Notes: a model not told the origin generated them from the sequence alone. 64,000 nt of DNA from Olsenella_K absiana (GCF_036408855.1 NZ_JAZGJQ010000005.1:77979-141978); one strand, 5' to 3'. Counted from the first letter of the stretch, positions 46,120-54,689 are shown. Translations and numbers: made by a program.

Positions 46120-46343
46120 TGAAGGATTCTTTCACCCGTGCGCCCGTGAAAGAAATCTTTGCCCTAGAGTTGAATAGACTTGCCGCCTGACAAGGTAATT
46201 TCTCGTCCGGTGGTAGAATCTTTCAGCCCGACACGTTCGATTCAACGCACTTATCGACATTCTTTCACCCACTGTTGAAAACTTTCTTCCACTGAAATTT
46301 TCTTCTGAAAGGTTTTCTTCATTCGTTGAACGAATGTCGAAAA
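46120..46343. promoter_or_regulatory. oriC: Candidate replication-origin segment 1 (rpmH side)
   Basis: This AT-richer stretch at the point where gene polarity flips contains DnaA-box-like 9-mers TTATCGACA (46251-46259), TTTTCAACA (minus, 46281-46273) and TTTTCGACA (minus, 46343-46335). It also has two identical copies of ATTCTTTCACCC (46126-46137 and 46259-46270), plus related TCTTTCA copies on both strands. The canonical TTATCCACA is absent. Confidence 0.6.
46320..46336. promoter_or_regulatory. Inverted repeat just upstream of the ATPase-wHTH gene
   Basis: CATTCGTT and AACGAATG are perfect complements around one G, 33 bases before the ATG at 46370. This is a plausible operator, perhaps for the gene's own winged-helix domain. 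Confidence 0.4.
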
Positions 46344-46369
46344 GTACCAAGCACGCAAAGGAGGCGGTG

Positions 46370-47764
46370 ATGGCCAGGCCGTTCTACCCGTTCGTCGACA
46401 ACGATCCCGATGGCGCGGGCGATCCCGCCACGCCACCGACCCAGGGCGGCGGCGAGCAGACGGGCGCGGGCGCGGCGCCGGCTCGGGCTGGCGCTTTCGC
46501 GCCCGGGGCCGGACCCGCCCCCGAAGCGCCGGGAGGCGGGGCGAGGCGCGCCCTCACCGCGAGCGAGGTGGACTTCCCCGCCCGCATCGCGGTCTACGAC
46601 GACGCCGCGGCCGCGCCCCGCGTTGTCATCGTCGACCCCAAGGACGTCCGCTCCTACCTCGAGGAGATCACGAAGCAGGTCACGAGCCTCTCCCACGAGC
46701 AGGGCGGCACCATCCCCTTCACCGTCATCCGAGAGATCGTCGAGAACTTCATCCACGCCTACTTCATCGAGCCGACCATCTCGATCCTGGACTCCGGCAA
46801 CACGATCAGGTTCTCCGACCAGGGCCCCGGCATCAAGGAGAAGGACCGCGCGCTCGAGTACGGCACCAGCTCCGCGACCGAGGAGATGAAGCGCTACATC
46901 CGCGGCGTCGGCTCGGGCCTCCCCTACGTCCAGCAGTACATGGAGGACAAGGGCGGCTCGCTGACCGTCGAGGACAACATCTCCCAGGGGACCGTCGTCA
47001 CCATCTCAACCAAGCCTCGCGGCGACCACGGTGGCGCGCAGGCGGGCGCGCTCGCTCCGCAGGCGCCCGGTCAGCAAGGCCAGCCGGGCGAGCAGGCGGC
47101 GGGCGAGATGGGCTTCTCGCCCTATCCGTACCAGCCGGCGCCGGGCTACCCCTCCCAGCCCGCCGCGGGAGCCTACCCCTTTGGCCAGCAGCCGGCTGCG
47201 GCCGCGGGGAACCAGGGCGGCTGGCCGCCTCAGGGATGGAACCAGGCAGGCGGTGCGCAGCAGCCCTGGGGCCAGCAGCCGTATCCGCAGGCCGGATACC
47301 CACAGCCAGGGTATCCGCAGGCGGGATACCCGCAGGGGGACTACCGGCAGCCGGGCTACCCCCAGGCCACCTACCCGCAGGGCGCCTACCCACAGCCGGG
47401 ATACCCCCAGCCTGCTGGCGACGCGCCCGAGCCCGCCCCGGCCCAGGCTCCCTACCAGCAGCGCCAGGCGTCCCCGGCGCCCGGTGCGGAGGTGCCCCCG
47501 TCACCCGCCACCCCGGCGGCGGCCGGCCCGGACCCCTTCTCGTGGGTCAGACTCACCGCACGCGGGCGCGCCGCCCTCGCCTACCTCGCTCACAACGGGT
47601 CCGTCGGCCCGAGCGACCTCCAGAGGGCCTACGGCGAGTCGCAGCCCACCTGGACGCGCGAGCTCAAGCAACTCGAGGAGGACGGCCTGATCAAGAAGGA
47701 CGGCCAGAAGAGGCGCCTCACGGGGATGGGGCGGGCCTTCGTCGAGAGCCACCCCCTCGCCTAG
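46370..47764 (+). CDS. GHKL ATPase - Tyr/Pro/Gln repeat - winged-helix protein upstream of dnaA
   Basis: The 464-residue protein has a novel-looking layout. After a Pro/Gly-rich N-terminus comes a GHKL (histidine-kinase-like) ATPase fold at about residues 85-220 with N box IREIVENFIHAY, G1 FSDQGPGI, G2 GVGSGLPYV and a C-terminal GTVVTIS. There is no phosphoacceptor His domain. A linker rich in Gln, Pro and Tyr follows (about 225-375, with many YPQ units). The end is a MarR-like winged helix (VRLTARGRAALAYLAHNGSVGPSDL...LKQLEEDGLIKKDGQKRRLT). The ATG at 46370 is set by AAAGGAGG five bases upstream; an earlier ATG (46334) lacks a site and would swallow an origin box. It sits between rpmH and dnaA. 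A role in controlling dnaA or initiation is inference. Confidence 0.85.
   Translation: MARPFYPFVDNDPDGAGDPATPPTQGGGEQTGAGAAPARAGAFAPGAGPAPEAPGGGARRALTASEVDFPARIAVYDDAAAAPRVVIVDPKDVRSYLEEITKQVTSLSHEQGGTIPFTVIREIVENFIHAYFIEPTISILDSGNTIRFSDQGPGIKEKDRALEYGTSSATEEMKRYIRGVGSGLPYVQQYMEDKGGSLTVEDNISQGTVVTISTKPRGDHGGAQAGALAPQAPGQQGQPGEQAAGEMGFSPYPYQPAPGYPSQPAAGAYPFGQQPAAAAGNQGGWPPQGWNQAGGAQQPWGQQPYPQAGYPQPGYPQAGYPQGDYRQPGYPQATYPQGAYPQPGYPQPAGDAPEPAPAQAPYQQRQASPAPGAEVPPSPATPAAAGPDPFSWVRLTARGRAALAYLAHNGSVGPSDLQRAYGESQPTWTRELKQLEEDGLIKKDGQKRRLTGMGRAFVESHPLA
47250..47425 (+). repeat. Degenerate YPQ(A/P)GYPQ-coding tandem repeat
   Basis: Repeated units of about 15-18 bases of the type TATCCGCAGGCGGGATAC encode repeating Tyr-Pro-Gln-Ala/Pro-Gly inside the ATPase-wHTH gene. 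The product resembles disordered, phase-separation-prone linkers. Confidence 0.75.
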
Positions 47765-47802
47765 GCTGCCGGCGCCCCTCGGCCCGATGGCGACTTCCCA
47801 CA

Positions 47803-47883
47803 TTTCAACGCCGTCAACGCCCGCGGCGGGAAGTTTTCATCATATACTGTTGATTCCCTTGCCTCGCGGCGAGGTTTTCAACA
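47803..47883. promoter_or_regulatory. oriC: Candidate origin segment 2 / dnaA leader
   Basis: The 160-base gap before dnaA contains TTTTCAACA (47875-47883) and a weaker ATTTCAACG (47802-47810). A TATACT -10-like element lies at 47843-47848. Boxes here could mediate dnaA autoregulation. Confidence 0.5.
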
Positions 47884-47925
47884 AGAGGAACGTAGCCGGA
47901 GGGGCACCGGAGGTCAGGGGCGCGC

Positions 47926-49545
47926 ATGGACCCAACGAACGAATCGGACGCAGAGGCTCTGTGGGAGGACGTGCTTGACCTCCTCGCGGAGAAGAACCTG
48001 CCGCCCGCGACCCTCGCGATGCTGCAGAGCTGCTCCGCGACCAGCCTCGACGACGAGGCGCTCCACATCTCCACCTCGTCCCGCTTCGTCCAGAGGACCG
48101 TCGCCAAGTTCGCGCCCGAGGTCGAGGCCTGCGTCGAGCAGGTCGCGTTCATGAGGCTCTCCCTCGCCGTCGAGATCGGCCAGGAGCGCGAGCACAGGCC
48201 GCTGGCCACCCACTCGGAGCTCTCGCGCGCCGAGGTCGACAGCTGGAACAGCGCGACGAGGCACGACCCTGCCGCTCGGGTCGCCTCCGCGCCCGCGCAG
48301 CAGGCAGGCGCACCCCAGCCGCCCGCAGGTCCCGCCGCGCCGGTGGCCACCTCCCCCGCCCCGGGCAGTGCTGCGACCCCCACGTCCTCCTCGCCCGCGG
48401 GCGCGCCTTCGGCGACCGGGGAAGGCCGGGTTGCCGCCAACCCGCTCGTCGAGCAGATCACCGAGGCGGACTCCAAGCTCACCTTCGACCGCTTCGTAGA
48501 GGGCCCCCAGAACAAGTTTGCGCTCGACGCCGCCAAGCAGGTCGCCAACGGCCAGAACATGAACTACAACCCGCTCTTCATCTACGGCAAGAGCGGACTC
48601 GGCAAGACGCACCTGCTGCGCGCCATCCAGAACTACATCGCCGTCAACGACCCGTCGCGCACGTGCGTCTACCGCGTCGCGACCGACTTCATCGACGACT
48701 ACTCCAAGGCCATGAAGAACGCTCGGGCCGGCGCCGCAGAGGCGCTGGCGGAGAACTACCACAACATCGACGTCTTGATCATCGACGACATCCAGGGCAT
48801 GTCGACGGCCGGTGGCACGATCGGCTTCTTCTTCGACACCTTCAACTACCTGGTGGGGCACGGAAAGCAGATCGTGATGGCCGCGGACCGCACCCCCTCC
48901 GAGCTCGGCGTCGGCGGGACCTCGCGCTTCGACGAGCGCGTGACGAGCCGCCTCGACTCAGGCTTCACCATCGGCATCCAGGTCCCGGACTACGAGCTCA
49001 AGCTCGAGCTCATCGACACCTTCTACGAGAGGATGCGCGAGGACTCGCGCCGCGAGGGCGTCCCGGGGCTCGACGCGGACATCGCGCCAGACATGCGCAA
49101 GCTCATGGCCGAGCGCGCAGGCACCAACATCCGCGTGATCGAGGGCTTCGTGCAGTCCTGCCTGATGCTCGCCTACCAGCACCAGTCCCAGGGTGGCTCG
49201 CTCAACCGCGAGGACGTCGTGCAGCTCGCGAGCCAGAAGTGGCCCTCGGGCCAGAAGATCGTGACGGTCGAGCAGATCCAGAAGGCGGTCGAGAAGGACT
49301 ACGACATCTCGCACGCCGACCTCGTCGGCGGCAAGCGCAACAAGGAGCTCATGGAGCCGCGCCACGTCGCCATCTGGCTCACGCGCGAGCTGACCGACAA
49401 CACCCTCGCCGACATCGGGAAGCGCTTCGGCAACAGGACGCACGCCACGATCAAGCACAGCATCGGCGTGATAGACGAGCTCTCCAAGAGCGACCGGCTG
49501 CTCGCGGACCGCATCGCCCGCATCAGGGAGAGCATCACGGAGTAG
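47926..49545 (+). CDS. dnaA: Chromosomal replication initiator DnaA with altered box-recognition motif
   Basis: The 539-residue AAA+ initiator has domain I (about 1-85), an Ala/Pro-rich domain II (about 110-165), and AAA+ domain III with Walker A GKSGLGKTH and Walker B VLIIDDIQGMS plus the sensor segment SRFDERVTSRL. Domain IV is the DNA-binding domain (about 440-539). Its signature helix reads FGNRTHATIKHS, where nearly all DnaA proteins have FGGRDHTTVLHA. Asp433 and Thr435 of E. coli numbering are therefore Thr505 and Ala507, and Pro423 is Ala. Arg399 (in GKRNKEL) and His434 are kept. The start follows a GGAGGTCAGGGG purine-rich site. Confidence 0.96.
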   Translation: MDPTNESDAEALWEDVLDLLAEKNLPPATLAMLQSCSATSLDDEALHISTSSRFVQRTVAKFAPEVEACVEQVAFMRLSLAVEIGQEREHRPLATHSELSRAEVDSWNSATRHDPAARVASAPAQQAGAPQPPAGPAAPVATSPAPGSAATPTSSSPAGAPSATGEGRVAANPLVEQITEADSKLTFDRFVEGPQNKFALDAAKQVANGQNMNYNPLFIYGKSGLGKTHLLRAIQNYIAVNDPSRTCVYRVATDFIDDYSKAMKNARAGAAEALAENYHNIDVLIIDDIQGMSTAGGTIGFFFDTFNYLVGHGKQIVMAADRTPSELGVGGTSRFDERVTSRLDSGFTIGIQVPDYELKLELIDTFYERMREDSRREGVPGLDADIAPDMRKLMAERAGTNIRVIEGFVQSCLMLAYQHQSQGGSLNREDVVQLASQKWPSGQKIVTVEQIQKAVEKDYDISHADLVGGKRNKELMEPRHVAIWLTRELTDNTLADIGKRFGNRTHATIKHSIGVIDELSKSDRLLADRIARIRESITE

Positions 49546-49574
49546 GGCCGCAAGGGAACGGGGGCATCGAGGGA

Positions 49575-49800
49575 TGTTGAAAACCCGGAAGAAATCCTTT
49601 CAACGAGCGCGGAAAAGGCGCAAGGTCGTGTAGAAGGAGGTTTTCAACATCCGACGACAAGGTGAAAGCGTTGAGCGGAGGACGAATGCACAGACGTCAT
49701 AAAATGGCCGCCCACCTGGGCAGACGCTGAGTTTTCTACTTTTCGACAAGACCTATTACTATCGCTATCTCTTTATTATTAAAGAAGAACAAATAATAGG
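49575..49800. promoter_or_regulatory. oriC: Candidate replication-origin segment 3 (dnaA-dnaN gap)
   Basis: DnaA-box-like 9-mers are TTTTCAACA on the minus strand (49583-49575), TTTTCAACA on the plus strand (49641-49649) and TTTTCGACA (49740-49748), with a weaker CTTTCAACG at 49597. They lead into a very AT-rich stretch (49729-49800, ending TTTATTATTAAAG...) that could be the unwinding element and also the dnaN promoter. Confidence 0.65.
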
Positions 49801-49803
49801 AGG

Positions 49804-50916
49804 ATGAAGGCATTGAGGTTCATAGTCAGCCAGTCCGCCCTCGAGCGGGCTCTCGGGGTCGTCTCCAAGGGCATGGGCTCCAACTCCACCCTGCCCATTC
49901 TCTCGGGCATCTACGTCAAGGCGGAGGAGGGCACGCTCGAGTTCCAGTCCACCAACCTCAACATATCCATCCGCCACAGCATCGCGGCGGACGTGGAGGA
50001 GCCGGGGGAGACCGTCGTCTCCGGCAAGATCCTCGCCAACATCGTCAAGACGCTGCCCGACGCGGCGGTGAGCTTCGAGGCTGACGACCGCACCTGCACC
50101 ATCGCCTGCGAGAAGTCGCACTTCCGCCTCAACACCCTCGCCCCGCAGGACTTCCCCGAGTTCCCGACCTTCGAGCTCGAGAACTCCGTCGAGCTCCCGA
50201 GCGACCTGCTGACCAAGATGGTCGACAAGGTCTACAAGGTCACGAGCAGGGACACCTCCCGCCCGATCCTCTCCGGCGTGCTGCTCACCGTCGAGAACAA
50301 CGTCATCCGCCTGGTCGCGACCGACTCCTACCGCCTTGCCGTCTGCGACTCCAACACGGAGACCTCCTCGACCGACGCGGCCTTCACGGCCATCGTCCCC
50401 GGTGCGGTCTTCCACGACGCCCTCTCCATCCCCTCGATGACCGAGCGCCTCCTCATCGGCACCACTGGCAGCCAGGTGGTCTTCTCCTTCGGCAACACCA
50501 CCTACGTCGCCCGCAGGATCGAGGGCAACTTCCCCAACTACAAGCAGCTCCTCCCCAAGGGCTGCACGACCTCGGTCAAGGTGGACGTCACCGGCCTCGC
50601 CGCCGCCCTCAAGCGCGTCTCCGTCATCGCGCTCGCCAACCCGTCGGTCCGTTTCGACGTGGACGCCGACGGCGGCATCGTCAAGCTCTCCGCGAGCTCC
50701 CCCGACCAGGGCGAGTCGACCGAGACGGTCCCCGCCGAGGTCGAGGGGCAGAGCATGTCCATCGCCCTCAACTACCACTACGTCTTCGACTGCGTCAACG
50801 CGGCGACGGGCGAGAAGGACATCTCGCTCGAGCTGATGAGCGCCATGCAGCCGGCCATCTTCAAGTCGTACGCGAGCATCAACTACCTCTACCTGCTCAT
50901 GCCCGTGAGGATGTAG
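49804..50916 (+). CDS. dnaN: DNA polymerase III sliding clamp (beta subunit)
   Basis: The 370-residue ring-forming clamp tethers the replicative polymerase to DNA. It starts MKALRFIVSQSALERALG. The three-domain pattern is intact, and the C-terminus LYLLMPVRM is the standard beta-clamp end. TAGGAGG lies immediately before the ATG. It follows dnaA after the origin-like gap and precedes recF by two bases. Confidence 0.97.
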   Translation: MKALRFIVSQSALERALGVVSKGMGSNSTLPILSGIYVKAEEGTLEFQSTNLNISIRHSIAADVEEPGETVVSGKILANIVKTLPDAAVSFEADDRTCTIACEKSHFRLNTLAPQDFPEFPTFELENSVELPSDLLTKMVDKVYKVTSRDTSRPILSGVLLTVENNVIRLVATDSYRLAVCDSNTETSSTDAAFTAIVPGAVFHDALSIPSMTERLLIGTTGSQVVFSFGNTTYVARRIEGNFPNYKQLLPKGCTTSVKVDVTGLAAALKRVSVIALANPSVRFDVDADGGIVKLSASSPDQGESTETVPAEVEGQSMSIALNYHYVFDCVNAATGEKDISLELMSAMQPAIFKSYASINYLYLLMPVRM

Positions 50917-50918
50917 GC

Positions 50919-52016
50919 TTGGGCCTCAAGGTGCGGAGCCTGGGGATGCGCTCCTTCAGGAACTTCTCCGAGAGGGACCTCGAGCTCGCGGACGGTCTGA
51001 CCGTCCTCGTGGGCCCCAACGCGACGGGCAAGACCAACTCCGTCGAGGCGCTCCAGATGCTTACCTCGGGCATGTCGTTTCGCCACCCCCGGGCCGCCGA
51101 CCTCATCATGGACGGCGCGCCCGGGGCGAGGATCTCCGCGCGCCTCGAGGGGGACGGCCGCGTCATAGACGTCGCGTGCGAGATCGGCGAGAGGAGGCGG
51201 AGCTTCCTCAGGAACGGCAAGAAGTGCCGCCCGGCCGACCTCTCCGCCACGCTCATGAGCGTGCTCTTCTGCCCCGATGACCTCTCCTTCGTGAAGCGGG
51301 GCGCCCGCTGGCGCCGCGACGAGCTCGACGCCTTCGGGGCGCAGGCCAACGCCGGCTTCAGGAAGCTCGCACAGGCGTATGCCCATGCGGTCGAGCAGCG
51401 CAACCGCCTCCTCAAGGAGGACGCGCCGGACCTCGCGCTCCTGGACGCCTGGGACGCATCGGTCGCCACGGGCGGCGCCGCCCTCCTCGTGGCCCGTCTC
51501 AAGCTCTTCTACCGCCTGAGGGCCCACCTCAGGGAGATATACGCCCAGGTCGGCGGCTCGGACGAGCTTGACTGCGCCTACGAGTGCAGCCTGGGCGAGC
51601 TGCCCGGCGACCCCGCCGCGCCGGAGAGGGGCGAGGTCTGCGCGCTCTTCTCCGCCCGCCTCGCCGAGGCCCGCGCGCACGACCTGCGGCGGCAGCAGAC
51701 GAGCGTGGGGCCCCAGCGCGACGACATAGCCTTCACCCTCGACGGCCGGGACGCCCGCTCGTTCGGCAGCCAGGGCCAGCAGCGTTCCATCGTCCTGGCC
51801 TGGAAGATGGCCGAGGTCGCCATCGCCGAGGAGGTCCTGGGCGAGAAGCCCCTGCTCCTGCTCGACGACGTGATGAGCGAGCTGGACGCCAGCCGGCGCG
51901 ACGCCGTCACCAGGTTCGTGCGGGGCGGGATCCAGACGGTGGTCACCACGACCAACCTCGGCTACTTCCCCGAGTCCCTGCTCGAGGGCGCGGAGGTGGT
52001 CCGCTATGGCGGGTAG
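50919..52016 (+). CDS. recF: DNA replication and repair protein RecF
   Basis: The 365-residue SMC-like ABC ATPase loads RecA at gaps. Walker A is GPNATGKTNSVEAL. The signature region is FGSQGQQRSIVLAWKMAE and Walker B LLLLDDVMSELDASRR. The start appears to be TTG at 50919, two bases after dnaN. It overlaps the next gene by 11 bases. Confidence 0.95.
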   Translation: MGLKVRSLGMRSFRNFSERDLELADGLTVLVGPNATGKTNSVEALQMLTSGMSFRHPRAADLIMDGAPGARISARLEGDGRVIDVACEIGERRRSFLRNGKKCRPADLSATLMSVLFCPDDLSFVKRGARWRRDELDAFGAQANAGFRKLAQAYAHAVEQRNRLLKEDAPDLALLDAWDASVATGGAALLVARLKLFYRLRAHLREIYAQVGGSDELDCAYECSLGELPGDPAAPERGEVCALFSARLAEARAHDLRRQQTSVGPQRDDIAFTLDGRDARSFGSQGQQRSIVLAWKMAEVAIAEEVLGEKPLLLLDDVMSELDASRRDAVTRFVRGGIQTVVTTTNLGYFPESLLEGAEVVRYGG

Positions 52017-52590
52017 GCGAGCGCGGGAGGGGGAGTGGAACCTCGCCCCCTCGGCCGAGGTCGTGAGGGCCCAGCGCGCCGAGCGTGCGCGCGACGCGGC
52101 GTCGAGCGCGGGCGACGTCCTGCGACGCTACCTCGGTGGCGAGTTCGGCGGGCACCTGAGCGACGCCCAGCGCGCCGCCGCGGCCTGGTACGGCTGCAAC
52201 GGGGTGGTGGAGCGCAAGCACACGACCGGGGTCTACCTCAGGCAGGGTCGTTCGGCCGGCGCCGACCCCGTACTCGGGGTCTACGTCGACTCGAGCTCGC
52301 GCCTCACGGACTTCACCGCGCGCCGCGAGATCTACCTCGCGCGCCTCGCGAACTTCGGCTACGCGGTCTCGGGGGTGGAGTTCCGCCTCTCCAAGCGCAG
52401 GTTCGTCTCCGACCGGGAGAGGCGGGAGGAGCCCTGCGCCCCCAAGCCCCTCCCCCGCCTCACGCCGGCCGAGGAGGCGCGGGTACAAGACCTTGTGGCC
52501 GACGTGCCGGAGCCCCTCAAGGAAAGCGTCTCTCGCGCCGTGAGATTCTCGTTCATGCGCCAGAAGGCAAAAGAGCCGCAAGATAGCTGA
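52006..52590 (+). CDS. DciA-like (DUF721) replication protein
   Basis: The 194-residue protein has a divergent DUF721/DciA-type domain in its central part (VLRRYLGGEFGGHLSDAQRAAAAWYGCNGVVERKHTTGVYL...LGVYVDSSSRLTDFTARREIYLARL). DciA-type proteins load or recruit the replicative helicase in bacteria without DnaC/DnaI. Basic N- and C-terminal extensions could bind DNA. It overlaps recF by 11 bases and precedes gyrB, the usual actinobacterial position. No gene name is assigned because similarity is judged by eye. Confidence 0.75.
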   Translation: MAGRRAREGEWNLAPSAEVVRAQRAERARDAASSAGDVLRRYLGGEFGGHLSDAQRAAAAWYGCNGVVERKHTTGVYLRQGRSAGADPVLGVYVDSSSRLTDFTARREIYLARLANFGYAVSGVEFRLSKRRFVSDRERREEPCAPKPLPRLTPAEEARVQDLVADVPEPLKESVSRAVRFSFMRQKAKEPQDS

Positions 52591-52742
52591 CAGTGTCTGA
52601 GAACGCCTCTGCAAGGCTCTGAGATGTGGTTTGTGCCCAGAGATCCCCTAAAACGCGTCCGGCCTAGGCTTGTGAGCCGCGGTGGACTAGAATGGGAGGG
52701 CCGCGCGTCTACCGCGCGGCGTCGCTATGAGAGAGGAATCCT

Positions 52743-54689
52743 GTGGCAGAGAAGACAGACGACTACGGCGCGAGCAGCATCAAGGTCCTCGAGGGCCTCG
52801 ATCCCGTCCGCAAGCGCCCGGGCATGTACATCGGCTCCACCTCCACGACCGGCCTGCACCACCTCGTGTGGGAGATCGTCGACAACTCCGTTGACGAGGC
52901 GCTGGCGGGCTTCTGCACCAAGATCAAGGTGACCGTCCACCCCGACAACTCGGTCACCGTCGAGGACAACGGCCGCGGCATCCCCGTAGCGCCCCATCCC
53001 CAGAAGAAGATCCCGACGCTCGAGGTCGTCCTCACCGTCCTGCATGCCGGCGGCAAGTTCGACAATGCCGCCTACAAGGTGTCCGGCGGCCTGCACGGCG
53101 TCGGCGTCTCGGTCGTCAACGCGCTCTCGAAGCGCCTCGTCGTGAGCGTCAAGCGCGACGGCGGCATCTTCGAGATGGAGTTCTCGCGCGGCAAGACGAC
53201 CAAGAAGATGCAGAAGGTCGGTACGAGCAAGGCCACCGGCACCACGGTCACCTTCTGGCCGGATGACGAGATCTTCGACACGACGGTCTACAACTACGAC
53301 ACCCTGCACGACCGCCTGCAGGAGACCGCCTTCCTCAACAAGGGCCTCAAGATCGTCCTCACCGACGAGCGCGAGCTCACGCCCCGCGTGGACGAGTTCT
53401 GCTACCAGGGCGGCATCGTGGACTTCGTCAAGTTCCTCAACACCGAGAAGACCATCCTCCCCGGCCTCTCGAAGCCCATCTACATCGAGGACCGCACCAC
53501 GCCCGACACGCCCGTCGCCCGCAAGGGCGAGGTCGAGGTGGCCATGCAGTGGAACACCGGCTACAGCGAGCAGGTGCTGACCTTCGCCAACGACATCTAT
53601 ACCGACGAGGGCGGCATGCACCTCGAGGGCTTCCGCACCGCGCTGACCAAGACCCTGAACGACTACGCGCGCACCAAGAAGCTCCTCAAGGAGAAGGACC
53701 CCAACCTCACGGGCGACGACGTGCGCGAGGGCCTCACGGCGGTCATCTCGGTCAAGCTCCCCGACCCGCAGTTCGAGGGGCAGACCAAGGCCAAGCTCGG
53801 CAACTCCTACATCCGCTCGCTCACCAACAAGATCGTGAGCCAGCAGCTCGCCGAGTACCTCGAGGAGCACCCTAACCAGGCGAAGGAGATCTTCAAGAAG
53901 GCCTCCGCCGCCGCCCGCGGCCGCATGGCCGCCCAGAAGGCACGCCAGGCGACCCGCCGCAAGGGCCTGCTCGAGAGCGCGAGCCTGCCCGGCAAGCTCG
54001 CTGACTGCTCCGTGCGCGACGCGGAGATGACCGAGCTCTTCATCGTCGAGGGCGACTCGGCAGGCGGCTCGGCCAAGATGGCGCGCGACCGCTCTATCCA
54101 GGCCGTCCTCCCGCTGAGGGGCAAGATCTTGAACGTCGAGCGCGTCCAGGAGCACCGCGCGCTCTCCTCCGAGACCATCCAGAGCCTGATCACGGCCATC
54201 GGCACCGGCGTCGACCAGGAGTTCGACATCAACAAGGCACGCTACCACAAGATCGTGATCATGACGGATGCCGACGTCGACGGCGCCCACATCAGGATCT
54301 TGCTGCTCACCTTCTTCTACCGCTACATGCGGCCGATGATCGAGGCGGGCTACATCTACGTGGCGCAGCCGCCCCTCTACCAGCTCAAGCCCAAGGGCAA
54401 GAAGCGCGGCATGTACCTGTACTCCGACGAGGAGCTCGCCGTCGAGGCGCGCAAGTTCCCCGACTCCAGCCGCTACACCGTCCAGCGCTACAAGGGCCTG
54501 GGCGAGATGGACCCCGAGCAGCTCTGGTCCACGACCATGGACCCCAAGAACCGCATCATGCTCAAGGTCAACATCGACGACGCCATGGCGGCGGAGCGAG
54601 CGGTGAGCGACCTCATGGGCACCACGGTCGAGAAGCGCAAGGACTTCATCCAGACCCACGCCAAGGACGTGCGCTTCCTCGACATCTAG
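52743..54689 (+). CDS. gyrB: DNA gyrase subunit B
   Basis: The 648-residue ATPase subunit of gyrase, which introduces negative supercoils, has the GHKL ATP site IVDNSVDEALAGFC, EDNGRGIP, GLHGVGVSVVNALS, and the TOPRIM motifs FIVEGDSAGGSA and IVIMTDADVDGAHI. The C-terminus is MGTTVEKRKDFIQTHA. The GTG start at 52743 follows GAGAGAGG. gyrA follows after 79 bases, so the two form an operon. Confidence 0.98.
   Translation: MAEKTDDYGASSIKVLEGLDPVRKRPGMYIGSTSTTGLHHLVWEIVDNSVDEALAGFCTKIKVTVHPDNSVTVEDNGRGIPVAPHPQKKIPTLEVVLTVLHAGGKFDNAAYKVSGGLHGVGVSVVNALSKRLVVSVKRDGGIFEMEFSRGKTTKKMQKVGTSKATGTTVTFWPDDEIFDTTVYNYDTLHDRLQETAFLNKGLKIVLTDERELTPRVDEFCYQGGIVDFVKFLNTEKTILPGLSKPIYIEDRTTPDTPVARKGEVEVAMQWNTGYSEQVLTFANDIYTDEGGMHLEGFRTALTKTLNDYARTKKLLKEKDPNLTGDDVREGLTAVISVKLPDPQFEGQTKAKLGNSYIRSLTNKIVSQQLAEYLEEHPNQAKEIFKKASAAARGRMAAQKARQATRRKGLLESASLPGKLADCSVRDAEMTELFIVEGDSAGGSAKMARDRSIQAVLPLRGKILNVERVQEHRALSSETIQSLITAIGTGVDQEFDINKARYHKIVIMTDADVDGAHIRILLLTFFYRYMRPMIEAGYIYVAQPPLYQLKPKGKKRGMYLYSDEELAVEARKFPDSSRYTVQRYKGLGEMDPEQLWSTTMDPKNRIMLKVNIDDAMAAERAVSDLMGTTVEKRKDFIQTHAKDVRFLDI

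Noticed and set aside
46334..46369. Earlier ATG for the ATPase-wHTH gene
   Set aside because: No ribosome-binding site, whereas AAAGGAGG precedes the ATG at 46370. The upstream stretch carries origin-like motifs.
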